64,000 bases of DNA from Plotosus lineatus (GCA_024760905.1 CM045734.1:43023064-43087063), one strand, 5' to 3'; positions 1-11,856 are shown, counted from the first letter of the stretch. Numbers and translations are program-made. The notes: a model not told the origin generated them from the letters alone.

Positions 1-65
1 TTGCAATTTTCAGCGTCTTCCAGGGCATTTACCTTGATTAGAAATCAAAGCCCAGTTTGACTATA

Positions 66-412
66 CAGGGATCCCTCACTTTCTGCGGTTAATGGGGACC
101 GAGATCTCCCCGCGACTGCCAATTTCCACGAAGTAGAAAATAATTCATAAGATGTAAATAAAATATAAATACACACACATACAGATGCGTGTGCACACAA
201 TCAGATGTGCACCTCACATAAACATGTAAGTAGTTTTGTTGGGGGATTTTGGGTTGGGTTTTTTTCATTTGTTTGTTTGGGGGTGGTAATCTTTTTCCTA
301 TTTTTCCTTAATTTCCTTTTATTTTTTTTTAATTTTCGATGAATATTTTTGAAAAATTCGAGATGCACTTAAGCCGTGGAAACTGAAGCAGGAAATAGCA
401 AGGGATCATCAT
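66..412 (+). mobile_element. MITE, 'CAGGGATCCCTC' family, copy 1
   Basis: Non-autonomous DNA element. The left end reads CAGGGATCCCTCACTTT after a TA dinucleotide, and the right end carries the decayed inverted version (AGCAAGGGATCATCATA). The interior is AT-rich with a T-rich block and no ORF. At least six relatives occur in the window (10951, 14444, 40870, 45872, 50001, 57765). TA target sites suggest a Tc1/mariner/pogo-type mover, which is inference because no transposase is present. Confidence 0.7.
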
Positions 413-1772
413 ACAGTGAAATCTGACTGAACAAATGCTAAGATGGAGAGGTTTCACTTTTCATTCTATGTTTAGCATTGTTTAATTTGCTTCAAAACAG
501 TATTTCAGTTCCATTTCTTTTCCATGGCAACAACTGCAGCAGCATTGCTTTATCGGCATAGTGGGCCGATGGTTCAGAAAGTCCAGTTTCTCTTTTCCCA
601 CCATCAGTTCTTTTTCCGCTCCCCTCCACCTCCAATAGCCCCTTTTGTCAATAAGGTCTTTCACAACATAAGCTGGCCCAGTTTGTTTTAATTTTCCAAC
701 AGAAATAATCACATAGTTGCATGTTTGGTGGGAAAGAAACAGCAATGTGGATGAGAAACAGCTTGACACACCAGTAGCCAAAATACTTAATGCGTCTTTC
801 GGGAAGCAGAGTCATAGGAGATCCAAGGAGTCAGTGTATTATAAATGCAGGGTAAAGATAAAAAGATAAAGATCCTTAATGTCAATTGTTCCATGAACAA
901 TGAAAATCAGCAGTATTATGAACTCTTTGTTTAGCAGCAATTAAAGAAGAAAGTGCATAAAAGGCAACTAAGGAACTATACTAAGCTATACATGTACTAC
1001 ATTACTACACATACCTGCACGTGTACATGCATTCACACATATTAATGTACACTTATGCATCTATTCACATATCCACACATTTACCATCTATTCATACATT
1101 CGCATCTGTTCATACATAAGGGTGGCGCTTTTAATTATAAGGTGTATGGTGCTAAAATGTTATGATGTTTGAAAGAGGAAAATAATTATATCAATATAAA
1201 GCAGGGGGCTTTCAAAAGCTGTGTATTCTACATCATTACTCAGAGTAAACATGACATAAGTAATGGATTCTATAAGCTTTTAATTTTCAACTTTTTTAAC
1301 TGAGAAAAGGCCAGCCTCTTGAAGCATCAGGGTAGATTATAAAAGGTATTTAATATAAATGCACTTTGAGACTTTGAGCAGCATGTTCCCAGCAGCCCTC
1401 CCTTTCAACACAGGTGGAAGTCATTTATCTGGAAATGTCCTAAACTCTCATGAAATTGAAAGAGGACATGAGTAGACAGCTGAAATGACCCTAGACACTA
1501 CTCGTGAACAGACAGGGTTATTGTTGAGTCACCACGTCTTCACAAACAAGCCCCAAACTCAATACGGAGTTACATAGAGACTGGATGTTAGCATTGTGTC
1601 TGAGATGTAGAGCTATGTGTCTGTTTATATACAAAAAAGAAAAAAAGGGACGCTGTGTAAAATGTAAACTTAAAAAAAAAAAGGAAAATGCCATTATTTT
1701 CTCATAAGCCCACATCTTATGCACAATGAAATGTTATAAATGAAATAATAATTTTAAATTAATGTATGAATA
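413..1772. other. No gene recognised
   Basis: AT-rich DNA with a short CATACATT-like simple stretch near 1010-1120. The open frames here are short and match nothing I know. I see no splice-bounded exon or clear repeat boundary. Confidence 0.4.
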
Positions 1773-1774
1773 TA

Positions 1775-3325
1775 CAGGTCCTTCTCAAAAAAATAGCATA
1801 TTGTGAATAAAGTTCATTATTTTCTGTAATGTAGTGATGTAAATGAAAGTTTCATATATTTTAGATTCATTGCACACCAACTGAAATATTTCAGGTCTGT
1901 TATTGTTTTAATGCTGATGATTTTGGCATACAGCTCATGAAAACCCAAAATTCCTATCTCAAAAAATTAGCATATCATGTTCAGGTAGTCTAAACGAGCT
2001 ATTAACCTAATCATCTGAATCAACCAATTAACTCTAAACACCTGCAAAAGATTCCTGAGGCTTTTAAAAACTCCCAGCCTGGTTCATTACTCAAAACTGC
2101 AATCATGGGTAAGACTGCCGACCTGACTGCTGTCCAGAAGGCCATCATTGACACCCTCAAGCAAGAGGGTAAGACACAGAAAGAAATCTCTGAGCGAATA
2201 GGCTGTTCCCAGAGTGCTGTATCAAGGCACCTCAGTGGGACGTCTGTGGGAAGGAAAACGTGAAAGAAGGGCTGATTCCAGACCTTGGGGGACATGTGGA
2301 AGCAGTGGACCGAGTCTGGAGTAGAAACATCCAGAGCCACCGTGCACAGGCGTGTGCAGGAAATGGGCTACAGGTGCCGCATTCCCCAGGTCAAGCCACT
2401 TTTGAATCAGAAACAGCGGCAGAAGCGCCTGACCTGGGCTACAGAGAAGCAGCACTGGACTGTTGCTCAGTGGTCCAAAGTACTTTTTTCGGATGAAAGC
2501 AAATTTTGCATGTCATTCGGAAATCAAGGTGCCAGAGTCTGGAGGAAGACTGGGGAGAAGGAAATGCCAAAATGCCTGAAGTCCAGTGTCAAGTACCCAC
2601 AGTCAGTGATGGTCTGGGGTGCCATGTCAGCTGCTGGTGTTGGTCCATTGTGTTTTATCAAGGGCGGGGTCAATGCAGCTAGCTATCAGGAGATTTTGGA
2701 GCACTTCATGCTTCCATATGCTGAAAAGCTGTATGGAGATGATTTCATTTTTCAGCATGACCTGGCACCTGCTCACAGTGCCAAAACCACTGCTAAATGG
2801 TTTACTGATCATGGTATTACTGTGCTCAACTGGCCTGCCAACTCTCCTGACCTGAACCCCATCGAGAATCTGTGGGATATTGTGAAGAGAAAGTTGAGAG
2901 ACACCAGACCCAACACTGTGGATGAGCTTAAGGTCGCTATTGAAGCATCCTGGGCCTCCATAACACCTCAGCAGTGCCACAGGCTGATTGCCTCCATGCC
3001 ACGCCGCATTGAAGCAGTCATTTCTGCAAAAGGATTCCCGACCAAGTATTGAGTGCATAACTGAACATAATTATTTGAAGGTTGACTTTTTTTGTATTAA
3101 AAACACTTTTTTTATTGGTCGGATGAAATATGCTAATTTTTTGAGATAGGGATTTTTGGGTTTTCTTTTTTTTTGCCAAAATTATCAATATTAAAACAAT
3201 AAAAGGCTTGAACTACTTCAGTTGTGTGTAATGAATCTAAAATATATGAAAGTCTAATGTTTATCAGTACATTACAGAAAATAATGAACTTTATCACAAT
3301 GTGCTAATTTTTTTAGAAGGACCTG
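1775..3325 (+). mobile_element. Tc1-like transposon, near full length
   Basis: A 1551-bp element with inverted ends (CAGGTCCTTCTC at the left, its complement GAAGGACCTG at the right), flanked by TA at 1773-1774 and 3326-3327, the expected Tc1/mariner duplication. Long subterminal inverted stretches are visible, for example AGTTCATTATTTTCTGTAAT near 1810 and its complement near 3280. The interior holds one transposase reading frame on the + strand. It lies in otherwise featureless DNA, so no host gene is interrupted. Confidence 0.95.
2105..3052 (+). pseudogene. Tc1-type DD34E transposase, inactivated
   Basis: Cut-and-paste transposase of the nested Tc1 element. The ATG at 2105 opens a helix-turn-helix N-terminus (MGKTADLTAVQKAIIDTLKQ). 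That frame meets stops at 2261 and 2273 and then resumes in the same frame, with roughly 20-25 residues of the DNA-binding region missing. Downstream, about 255 codons are open. The catalytic triad looks intact: Asp in FSDES (2492), Asp in QHDLAPAHS (2759) and Glu in NPIENLW (2864). Thirty-four residues separate the second Asp from the Glu, which is the Tc1 DD34E spacing. The family length is about 340 residues. The catalytic domain could still be read from an internal start, but specific end binding is probably lost. Confidence 0.9.
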
Positions 3326-3334
3326 TACATTTAA

Positions 3335-3845
3335 AAAAATACAACAACAGTTCAGTAACATGATTGTATATAAACAGAACATCTGGATAAAGATTCACCA
3401 ATCTGCAAGAATAATGTCTTTCAACTTAAAATTGAAAACATTTTCAACATGTGTAAATATATGTACAGTACACAAAAAAACAAAAGAAAAAAAAACATTT
3501 TGAACATTTGTAGAACTCTCTGTGCACAAAGGACAAGGTCAAAATTCAAATGGACAACCATGATATTCAGACCCTCATGTGGCATAGTACCAAAACAGGT
3601 ATTTATCTGTCATTGAAATGCACAGGCTCACAAATAATCCAGAAATCAGTGTTCTCATAAACAGTTTACTTTTCCACCCAAAAATGCCAGTTAAAGCTCT
3701 GGCATCCAAAGAAGAAGCGATATGTGAACACATTTTAGAAATGCTGCTGTCTTCTCTGGGCTAAAACATATTTGTATTTTACAAATGGACTGAGGCAACC
3801 TGTGCTATGCTCAGCCAGATTTATTTTAAAACTCTTTTTAGAAAA
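3335..3845 (+). repeat. Unclassified interspersed repeat, copy 1
   Basis: Shares ordered blocks with 55255-55900: TTCACCAATCTGCAA, an AAATCA(C/G)TGT block, and a CATCTGGA block. I recognise it as a degenerate dispersed repeat but cannot place the family. No ORF survives. Confidence 0.45.
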
Positions 3846-3852
3846 CATGAAC

Positions 3853-4156
3853 ACAGCGGCTGATGTATTGATCTGCGGGTCGGTGGTTCAAGCCCCACTA
3901 TGACAAAGTTGTCATTGCTACTCACCCAGTGCAGCTAACTGGGTTATCAAAGGCTGACCATGTCTCTCAATGTCTGCAGTGAGAGGCATGTAAAAGAACC
4001 ATTGCTGACTTTTATAAAGAGTTGGCTGCATTTCTGTCATCGTGTTTCTGCAAGCTGTCCAGGGTGTATTCCGCCCTCGCCCAGAGTCGGTTGAGATGTG
4101 TGCCAGCCTTCCTGCAGCACTAATTAGGATTAAGTGGTTTATAAAAGGAATGAATG
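3853..4156 (+). mobile_element. SINE (Ser-tRNA-like head), GAATG-tail type
   Basis: Box B-like GGTTCAAGCCCCAC is followed by the family body (CAGTGCAGCTAACTGGGTTATCAAAGG, in part), then the second tail type (AGCTGTCCAGGGTGTATTC, CTAATTAGGATTAAG) ending in GAATGAATG. The box A region is eroded. No intact target-site duplication is seen. Confidence 0.75.
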
Positions 4157-4616
4157 TTTGCAGCGACCTCCAGTTGAAAGAGGAGAAAGACCAGAAGGCT
4201 TGTTATCAGCACTCTGAAAACTGTCTTCACATCTGATATGTTCTACAGTAAATAAAGTATAGGTTTTGAAAATCATTGCATTCTTTTTCAGATATTTGTG
4301 ATATAGCATCACAACCTTTTTTGGGATTTGGGTTGTAATTTGAACAATGCAGCCGTGAGGGGGGCACAAGCCAGTGTTCACCCTCACGCCGGTCCCAAGT
4401 CTGGATAAATGCAGAGGGTTGTGACAGGAAGGGCATCCTGCATAAAACTTTTGCCAAAATTGTTATAAAAATGATCAAAACGAAATTCACACTGGATCGG
4501 TCGAGGCCCGGGTTAACAACGACCGCCATCAATGATGTGAACCAACAGGGTGCTGGTGGAAATTGGACTACTGTTGGTCAAAGAAGGAGAGGCGGGAAGC
4601 GTGTCCATAGACGGAC

Positions 4617-5207
4617 ATGAGTCTAGGACTGAGAGTAGGAACTTTGAATGTTGGAACAATGACAGGAAAAGCTAGCGAGCTGGCTGACATGATGCAGAGG
4701 AGGAAGGTGGACATACTGTGTGTCCAGGAGACCAGGTGGAAAGGTAGCAAGGCTAGAAGCTTAGGAGCAGGGTTTAAGCTGTTTGTTCATGGTGTGGATG
4801 GGAAGAGAAATGGAGTAGGAGTCATCTTGAAGGAGGGGTTTGTCAGGAATGTTCTAGAGATGAAAAGAGTGTCAGACAGAGTGATGAGTCTCAAGTTAGA
4901 AATTGAAGGTGTGGTGTTCAATGTTGTTAGCGCTTATTCCCCACGGGAAGGATGTGAGCTAGAAGAGAAGGAGAGATTCTGGAGTGAGTTAGATGAAGTG
5001 ATGCAGAGTAACCCCAGAGGTGAAAGAGTGGTCATTGGTGCAGACTTCAATGGACATGTTGGTGCAGACAACAGAGGGGACGAGGAAGTGATGGGCAGGT
5101 TTGGTATCCAGGACAGGAACACAGAAGGACAGATGTTTATAGATTTTGCAAAAAAGGATGGACATGGCTGTGGTGAATACTTTCTTCCAGAAGAGACAAG
5201 AGCATAG
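4617..5207 (+). pseudogene. LINE AP-endonuclease domain (copy A)
   Basis: The frame opens at ATG 4617 after the leader. It shows endonuclease motifs in order: GTLNVGTMTGK, the metal-binding Glu in CVQETRWKG, and GADFNGHVG. In the family this domain nicks target DNA to prime reverse transcription. It loses frame at about 5155 relative to copy C, which continues through the catalytic His region (RSTQVDYILC). The endonuclease is therefore truncated before its last motif, and no functional product is expected. Confidence 0.8.
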
Positions 5208-5314
5208 GGTGACTTCTAAAAGCGGAGGTAGGTGCACACAGGTAGACTACATCTTGTGCAGCCGATGTAATTAGAATCAAGTCAGTGACTGCAAAGTAGT
5301 AGTTTCAGGGTGAA

Positions 5315-6169
5315 GTGAGGAGGGCATTGAAGAAGATGAAGAGTGGAAAGGCAGTTGGTCTTGATGACATACTGGTGGAGGTATGGAATTGTCTAGGCGA
5401 GGTAGCAGTAGATTTTCTGACAAGAACATTCAACAAGGTCTTAGAGAGTGAGCAGATGCTGAAGGAATGGAGGAGAAGTGTGCTCGTGTCAATTTTTAAA
5501 AAAAGAGGAATGAAGGTTAACCTCAGAAAGACAGAATACATGTGTGTGAACGACAAGGACCCAACAGGAACGGTGAGGTTATAGGGAGCAGAGATAAAGA
5601 AGGTGGAGGATTTTAAGTACTTAGACTCAACAATCCAGAGCAATGGACAGTGTGGAAAAGAGGTGAAGAAGCGTGTGCAGGCAGGTTGGAATGGTTGAAG
5701 AAAAGTGTCCGGTGTGATGTGTGATAGGAAGGTATCAGCAAGAATGAAGGGAAAAGTGTACAAGATGATGATGAGACCAGCGATGTTGTATGGTTTAGAA
5801 ACAGTGGCACTGAGGAAAAGGCAGGAGGCAGAGCTGGAGGTAGCGGAGATGAAAATGTTGAGGTTCTCCCTGGGAGTAACGAGGATGGATAGGAATGAAT
5901 TCATCAGAGGGACAGCACATGTAAGAGGTTTTGGAGACAAAGTCAGAGAGGCTCGATCGAGATGGTTTGGACACGTACAGAGGAGGGATAGTGAGTATAT
6001 TGGTAGTAGGATGCTGAGGTTGGAACTACTAGGCAGAAGACCTAGAGGAAGACCAAAGAGACGATTTATGGATGTGGTGAAGGAGGACATGAAGGTAGTT
6101 GGAGTAAGAGCAGAAGATGCAGAGGATCGGGTGAGATGGAGGCAGATCATTTGCTGTGGCGACCCCTGA
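5315..6169 (+). pseudogene. LINE RT thumb/C-terminal remnants (copy A)
   Basis: Two open segments (5315-5584 and 5705-6169) hold the pre-palm segment ALKKMKSGKAVGLDD and the C-terminal region with MLYGLETVALRKRQ and RWFGHVQRRDSEYIG. The FADD active site and the VDLEKAYDRV motif seen in copy B are absent because of the internal deletion. A stop at 5582 and frame changes near 5700 break what remains. Confidence 0.8.
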
Positions 6170-6212
6170 AGGGAACAGCCGAAAGAAAAAAAAAGAAGAA
6201 GAAGAAGAAGGG

Positions 6213-6267
6213 TTATAATTTGAACAGTACTTTGAATAGACAATATGTAACAATTCTGTATATGTTA

Positions 6268-6298
<31 letters not shown>

Positions 6299-7002
6299 CT
6301 CATAACACACCTGCTGCTAATGTAAATTGGACAAGTTACTGCAATGGTAATACACAGAATTATCCCAAACTGAGATCACCTGTAGAGAGATTGTCACGCT
6401 GTATCAACAAATAGAAGGACTATCAATGATGATGAATCAGTATAGTATAGTTAGCATTGACTTTTTCCTCGTCATTCTTTGACATATCAGGAATAAAATC
6501 ACCAGCTGTACTGAATTCAATGACACCTTTTCTGGGCCCTATCCCAGAGTCATCAGATTGGCTACAGTCCTCAATAGCTTGTGTTAATTTTTTTGTGATC
6601 TGTTTGCGTGTGCTTTGTTTAGTTCCACCTCCTGCAAGAAATATTCTGTCCGTATGTGAACAATTCAGGAGCTCCTGTGAATTAATTGTAAGTTAAGCTT
6701 TAAGTTGCTTTCTCTTTAAAGATCAACTGAGTTCTATGAGTTTCATGAAATGTAAAAGTTCACCAAAATGATATGCATTCTTTCTGTTTCGATTTCATCA
6801 AAGTTGAATTTCAAAAAAATCCCTTGAATAGGGGATGCATCACAAAAATACTGAGGTCAGGGGGTCAAAAAACTAGAAAGCTGTTTAATTGAATATGTTT
6901 AATTTACAGATAATGGCTGTCTTTAAAAATAATTATGTCTTTGTAAAGTTTGCCATTACCAACCCAAAGAATTTCGTAAAAATATTTAAGGCATCATTAT
7001 TT
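6213..7002. other. No gene recognised; poly-T at about 6270-6299
   Basis: AT-rich spacer with a 30-nt T run. The 79-codon frame at 6457 has no recognisable domain. Confidence 0.4.
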
Positions 7003-7330
7003 GGGCAGTGGTGGCCTGGTGATATAGGGTGCTGGATTGCTGATCCTAAAATTGGGGGTTCGAGCCCCGCTCTCCACAAGGTTCCTCCCCAGTGCAGCTA
7101 ACTAAGTTATCAAAGGCGGGCCATGTCTCTTACTGTCTGTCGTGAGAAGTTCAGGTAAAAGAACCATTGCTGATTTTCGTAAAGAGTAGTGCATAGCCAT
7201 CAGGGTGTTTCTACCATTGCTAAAGGGTTGTGGCAGGAAGGGCATCCGACGTAAACATCTATGCCACATCAAATGTGCAAATCATTTGCTGTGGCGACCC
7301 CTGCAAAAGAGAAAAAAGTCAAAAGGAAAT
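7003..7330 (+). mobile_element. SINE (Ser-tRNA-like head), RTE-tail type
   Basis: GGGCAGTGGTGGCCTGGTG (box A region) and GGTTCGAGCCC (box B) are followed by the shared body, then AGGGTTGTGGCAGGAAGGGC and TTTGCTGTGGCGACCCCTG, both of which resemble parts of the local RTE-type LINE. It ends in AAAAGGAAA. Confidence 0.85.
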
Positions 7331-7375
7331 CGCTCATCATTTAAGTCACCATCAAAATATTGCATACTCATCCAT

Positions 7376-7443
7376 TCAGTCATTCATTTTCTGAACAGCT
7401 CAATCATAATTAGGGTCACGGGGAGGCTGCCCATCTCAGCTGA
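7376..7443 (-). repeat. Fragment of the second SINE tail
   Basis: Antisense CATTCATTTTCTGAAC, AATTAGGGTCACGGGGAGGC and CATCTCAGC match the GAATG-type SINE tail seen elsewhere. It abuts the Rex3-like element. Confidence 0.6.
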
Positions 7444-7459
7444 CTATATTGCATACTTT

Positions 7460-8702
7460 CATCATCATCATCATCCGTTTGATCCAGAATCGGGTTGCGG
7501 GGGCAACCTAAGCAAAGAGGTCCAGACGTCCCTCTCCGGAGCCACTTCCTCCAACTCTCCTGGGGGGGCACCAAGGCGTTCCCAAACAAGCCAAGAGACA
7601 TAGTCCCTTCAGCGTGTTCTAGGTCGACCCCGGGGTCTCTTCCTGGTTGGACATGCCCGAAACACCACACCAGGGAGGCGTTCGGGAGGCAGTCTGACCA
7701 GATCTCTGAGCCACCTCAACTGGCCCCTCTCAATGCGGAGGAGCAGCGGATCTACTCCGAGCTCTCTACGGATGGTAGAGCTTCTCACCTTATCTCTAAG
7801 GGAGAACCCCGCCACCCGGTGAAGGAAGCTCATTTCAGCCACTTGTATCCACGATCTTGCTCTTTCGGTCAATACCCAAGGCTCATGACCATAGATGAGG
7901 GTTGGAACGTAGATTGACTGGTAAATTGAGAGCTTCGCATTGTGGCTCAGCTCCTTCTTCACCACAAGGGACTGGTACAGGCTCCGTTTAATAGCAGAGG
8001 CTGCAGCGATCTGTCTGTTGATTTCCTGCTCCAGCCTTCCCTCACTCGTGAACAAGACCCCAAGATACTTAAACTCCTCCACTTGGGGCAGGACCTCATT
8101 CCACCCTTGTCCGACTGAGAACCATGGCCTCGGACTTAGAGGTACTGATCTTCATCCAAACTGCTTCGCACTGGGCTGCGAATCGCTCTAATGAGAGCTG
8201 GAGGTCCTGGTTTGATGAAACCAAAAGGACAACATCATCCACAAAAAGCAGAGACGGGATCCGACAGCCACCAAACCAGAACCCCTCAACGCCTCGGCTG
8301 CGCCTAGAAATTCTGTCCATAAAAATTATGAATAGAATTGGTGACAAAGGACAGCCTTGGCGGACTCCAACCCTCACCAGAAACGAATTTGACCTGTTGT
8401 TACCAATACGGACCAAACTCTGGCTCCGGTGATACATTGATCGAATGGTCCATAGCAACAGGTCCGGAACGCCATACTCCCAGAGCACGCCCCACAAGAT
8501 TGTCCGAGGGACACGGTCGAAAGCCTTCTCCAGATCCACAAAACATATGTGGACAGATTAGGCAAACTCCCATGTCCCCTCCAAGATCCCGTGGAGCGTA
8601 TAGAGTTGGCCAAGAGTGCTACGGCCAGGACGAAAACCACATTGTTCCTCCTGAATCCAAGGTTCGACTATCAGTTGGATCCTTCTCCATACTTTGATCA
8701 GG
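7460..8702 (-). mobile_element. Rex3-like LINE, 5' truncated, antisense
   Basis: On the minus strand, reverse transcriptase blocks appear in order: EEQCGFRPGRSTLGQLYTL, DLEKAFDRVPR, GVRQGCPLSPILFIIFMDR, LLFVDDVVLL, the EEFKYLGVLFTSEGR thumb, and a C-terminal RKRPRGRPRTR. GGTGACAAAGGACAGCCTTGG at 8340 matches the conserved Rex3 region used as a diagnostic in fish. The 3' end is a short (GAT)n run at 7462-7476, as expected for Rex3. The active site reads VDD rather than the usual ADD, and frameshifts near 8090 and 8545 break the frame. Confidence 0.85.
8096..8539 (-). pseudogene. Rex3-like reverse transcriptase palm fragment
   Basis: A 147-codon open piece of the Rex3-like RT contains the first catalytic Asp (DLEKAFD) and the VDD active-site box. 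It is separated by frame breaks from the finger segment (8558-8785) and the thumb/C-terminal segment (7609-8082). It is a remnant with no expected product. Confidence 0.8.
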
Positions 8703-8788
8703 AAATTAAAATTAATGCATTGGTTAAGAAATATATTTATATAAAGGCAGAAAAACCACTGCATATGTGGTTCATTTTTTGACACATG

Positions 8789-9315
8789 CAGTACTGTGCA
8801 AAGGTTTTAGACACTTGCAAAGGAATTGTGCAGAACAAATGTACCTTATATTTGCATATAAATAATGACATTAAATTAAAGATCTCCACACTCAAGTTCT
8901 ATAAAGCTCAGTAAACAGTAATAACAAAACTAATTCAATATTAGATGTGGTGATGACTTTTTGTAAAAAAAAAAAATAGAATAGAAATCCAGCTTGTGCG
9001 TCTAAGAGAACCAGTCACAGATCTCCTGGAAATGTTGATTGTTACACTTGCATCTCTATTTGCATGTAAATCACAGCAGCCTTCATTATATTTTTGTCTG
9101 AAAAGTGGTCTCTTATACATAATATGCTGCTTTCTTTATTAAAATACTGCACTCACATTATTTTATGTAACATTTGATTTTGTTCTGGGAAACTAATATT
9201 TGGAAATCTAAATTGTTTATGTACTGACTTGCTAATATACAAATTACAAAATAAAAATCTACAGTATAACAAAGTTTATACTAAAAAAGCTGTCTAAAAT
9301 GTTTGCACAGTACTG
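8789..9315. mobile_element. MITE with CAGTACTGTGCAAA ends
   Basis: The left end CAGTACTGTGCAAAGGTTTT and the right end (AAAATGTTTGCACAGTACTG) are inverted copies. TA follows the right end; the left flank is TG, a likely mutated TA. 527 bp, AT-rich, no ORF. Confidence 0.75.
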
Positions 9316-9348
9316 TACTTCAGAATAAACTCTGGTGACACTGGATTG

Positions 9349-9438
9349 GGGATAGTGGCGGCCTAGTGGTAGAGGTACTGGATCACTGATCCTAAGTTTG
9401 GGGGTTCAAGCCCCACTCTCCACAGGTTGTCAGTGTCA
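9349..9438 (+). mobile_element. SINE head fragment
   Basis: GGCGGCCTAGTGGTAGAGG (box A-like) and GGGTTCAAGCCCCACTC (box B) are present, but the body and tail are missing. Confidence 0.65.
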
Positions 9439-9472
9439 AGTTCTTTAAAGTTTTCATTTTTATTATATATGC

Positions 9473-9574
<102 letters not shown>

Positions 9575-9769
9575 ATATTAGCTATATATCTAAAAATGGA
9601 ATGTTCATGGGTTTTTTTCTTACTCTATTGCTAGAGATTTTAGTTATCTCTATTTTTGTGTAGATTGCACTATTTTTTTGCTTATTTATTTCATGGTGAT
9701 CAAAAACAATTGTAGCAAAGGTAAAAAAATTACAATCAAAGCAAACTCATATAAAAATTTCTTATTTAT

Positions 9770-9962
9770 TTGCCGAACTTGGGTCGTGAACAGGCCAATT
9801 AACCTGCCTGTCTTTGAACTGTAGAAGAAAACTGGAGTATCCAGATGAAACCTATGCAAGCACACTGAGAACATGCAAACTGCATATAGAAAGACCCATA
9901 ACCCGGGACCTGAACCCAAGACCATCTTCTTTCTGTGAGTGCCACCATGCCACCCTGCTACC
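9770..9962 (-). mobile_element. Degenerate tRNA-derived SINE, antisense
   Basis: Antisense matches to the second SINE family: GGCCAATTAACCTGCCTGTC, AACATGCAAACTGCATATAG, and a tRNA-like end GTGCCACCATGCCACC. Strongly diverged. Confidence 0.5.
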
Positions 9963-10479
9963 AAGAATTCTATAATTGAATTTAGAAAGTACTGTTTCAG
10001 TGAACTGTTCAGCTCAGTGTGTGATTTTTCATATGGAAGATGTTTCTGAGGATTTCTCTTTGATAACTAGGTTATGGATGTTCCTGTTTCAACAGATATC
10101 ACTTCACTCATTAGTCATCTGTTGAAATTTAGTTTGGCTGAATGCCAACTGTGAACACTCAATTTTAATAAATATAACCATGATAGATCTGGTCTTGGTC
10201 ATGTTTTGACTTCGGTTTCTAAGCCCATGGTAGCGGTCATATTTTGAATTTATGAACTCTTTCGCACGTACACTCAGACTCATCTTTTTCTTTTCATCTT
10301 GCTGTATATAACTTGTAGAATTGACAATTAAATGAGATGCTGAGTTTCTCCCTTTGTGTTTGTGTTCTGTCTGTTGGCCAAATCTTCAGATCAATCATGT
10401 GCAGAAGGGACTCCCGCCCACTTTCTTCTGGTCCAATCTGAGAAGTTGGAATTCATAGATGGCCAATTCTTATAACGTG
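9963..10479. other. No gene recognised
   Basis: AT-rich spacer. I see no ORF, exon or repeat boundary. Confidence 0.35.
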
Positions 10480-10790
10480 GTACAGATTTTTTTATCAGGA
10501 TCTGAGCGTTTCCGATCATTTCGGATCATAAGGCCCTTCAGAGGATAGTGAGGACAGCTGAAAAGAACACTGGAGTCTCTTTTCCTTCTATCAGAGCCAT
10601 TTACACTGCACGCTACATTTACTGTGGATGACCACACACATCTCTCCCACACACTCTTCACCCCCTGCCATCTGGAAAGAGGCACCGGAACATCCGGGCC
10701 TTCACTACCAGACTGAGTAACAGTTTCTTTCCTCAAGCAAGGCTCCTCAACACCCAAAACTGAATAACACAAAACTCTCTCTCTCTCACA
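10480..10790 (+). mobile_element. Rex1/CR1-like LINE 3' end
   Basis: The frame is broken, but a conserved LINE C-terminal pattern is visible (a segment on the basic/His-Pro theme, CTGCCATCTGGAAAGAGGCA encoding an LPSGKR-like motif, and TTTCTTTCCTCAAGCAAG). It is followed by a CT/AC-rich 3' region and (CA) runs. I assign it to the Rex1/CR1 group by pattern only. Confidence 0.5.
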
Positions 10791-10950
10791 TACACACACA
10801 TGGCTGTGTGAACACACACACACTTATTGCACTACCTCAACCCTGGTATTATTTCACTTTGCTGTTATATTTATGCTTATTCCTATTTCTAGTTTACACT
10901 ACCTCAACTGCTGTGACTCTTTTTTTTTTTTTCCTCCTTTTTTGGTACTC

Positions 10951-11578
10951 CAGGGATCCCTCACTTTCCGCAGTTAATTGGGACCATCGCTACCATCGAA
11001 TTCCGCGAAGTAAGATCACCCTCATCTCCGACCCCACCCCCACCCCCCCCACACACATTTATGTATATGTGTATATAATATCAATAAGTACATATCCAAT
11101 GCTATAAATACTTATAATAACAATTAGACATTAAAAAAAAAAACACAAGATGTAAATAAAATACAAATACACACATACAGATGGAACTGCATGAGAAGAA
11201 GATGACACACATACAGCCTTGCCCCTCTGCCGGAGCGTAGCAATAAGTGTACCTCACGATAATGTTTAATCATAGTTCATACTTTTATTTATGATATCTT
11301 TCTATAGATTTTTATTCCATTTATATTTGTTCTTCAATTTCATTTCTCTTTCGACCTGCAGACAGCCCCGTTCGTATCGCCGAATGGTTTTGATGGGAGA
11401 TTTTGGGTTTATTGTTTTTTTTTAATAATCGGCCTTGTTCTTGTGGAATTTTCCTTAACTTTTCCCCTTATTCTTCCTTAATTTCCTTATTTTTTTAATT
11501 CAATTAATATTTATTTTTTAAAAGACTGTGATGCACTGAAGCTACATTATTTGAAGCGCGAAGTATCGAGGGACCCGT
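10951..11578 (+). mobile_element. MITE, 'CAGGGATCCCTC' family, copy 2
   Basis: The left end CAGGGATCCCTCACTTTC and the right end GAAGTATCGAGGGACCCGTG are inverted. It shares the internal AATATCAATAAGTACATATC and CTTAACTTTTCCCCTTATTC blocks with the other copies. No ORF. Confidence 0.8.
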
Positions 11579-11856
11579 GTATTCTTTTTATACCATATCT
11601 GCATATTTGGGGGATGGGGGGGTTCTCTTTTTCTTGCATTTCAATTTTATTTTGTATGATTATGTAGCACCAGATCCTGCAGAAACATTTGATTATGTAC
11701 TGCGCCATCTATGTTTATTTGCTTTATTGAAATAACAAAGCTTATTGATCATCAACTCGAAAAAGAAGTGGAATATCAAATGGTCAATGAACTTTTAATT
11801 GTGTCTCTTGATTTATTTTATATTCAACAGAGACGGCAAAAGACAAAACAAAAGAC

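Larger units (their letters stand above)
4345..6212 (+). mobile_element. RTE-type LINE copy A, internally deleted
   Basis: Non-LTR retrotransposon with a recognisable 5' leader (from GCAGCCGTGAGG at 4350, shared with copy C at 37688), an AP-endonuclease frame and a 3' end CTGTGGCGACCCCTGAAGGG followed by (GAA)n. The reverse transcriptase core is missing: the frame jumps near 5505 from the segment preceding the palm (…SVLVSIF) straight to the post-catalytic region (RGMKVNLRKTEYM). Other stops and frameshifts are present. It cannot move by itself. The clade call (RTE, Expander-like) rests on protein motifs and the short repeat tail. Confidence 0.85.

Noticed and set aside
482..781. 99-codon minus-strand ORF as a small gene
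   Set aside because: No recognised motif and composition like its AT-rich surroundings.
2260..2496. Second plus-strand ORF overlapping the Tc1 transposase
   Set aside because: It is a shifted-frame shadow of the transposase coding sequence.
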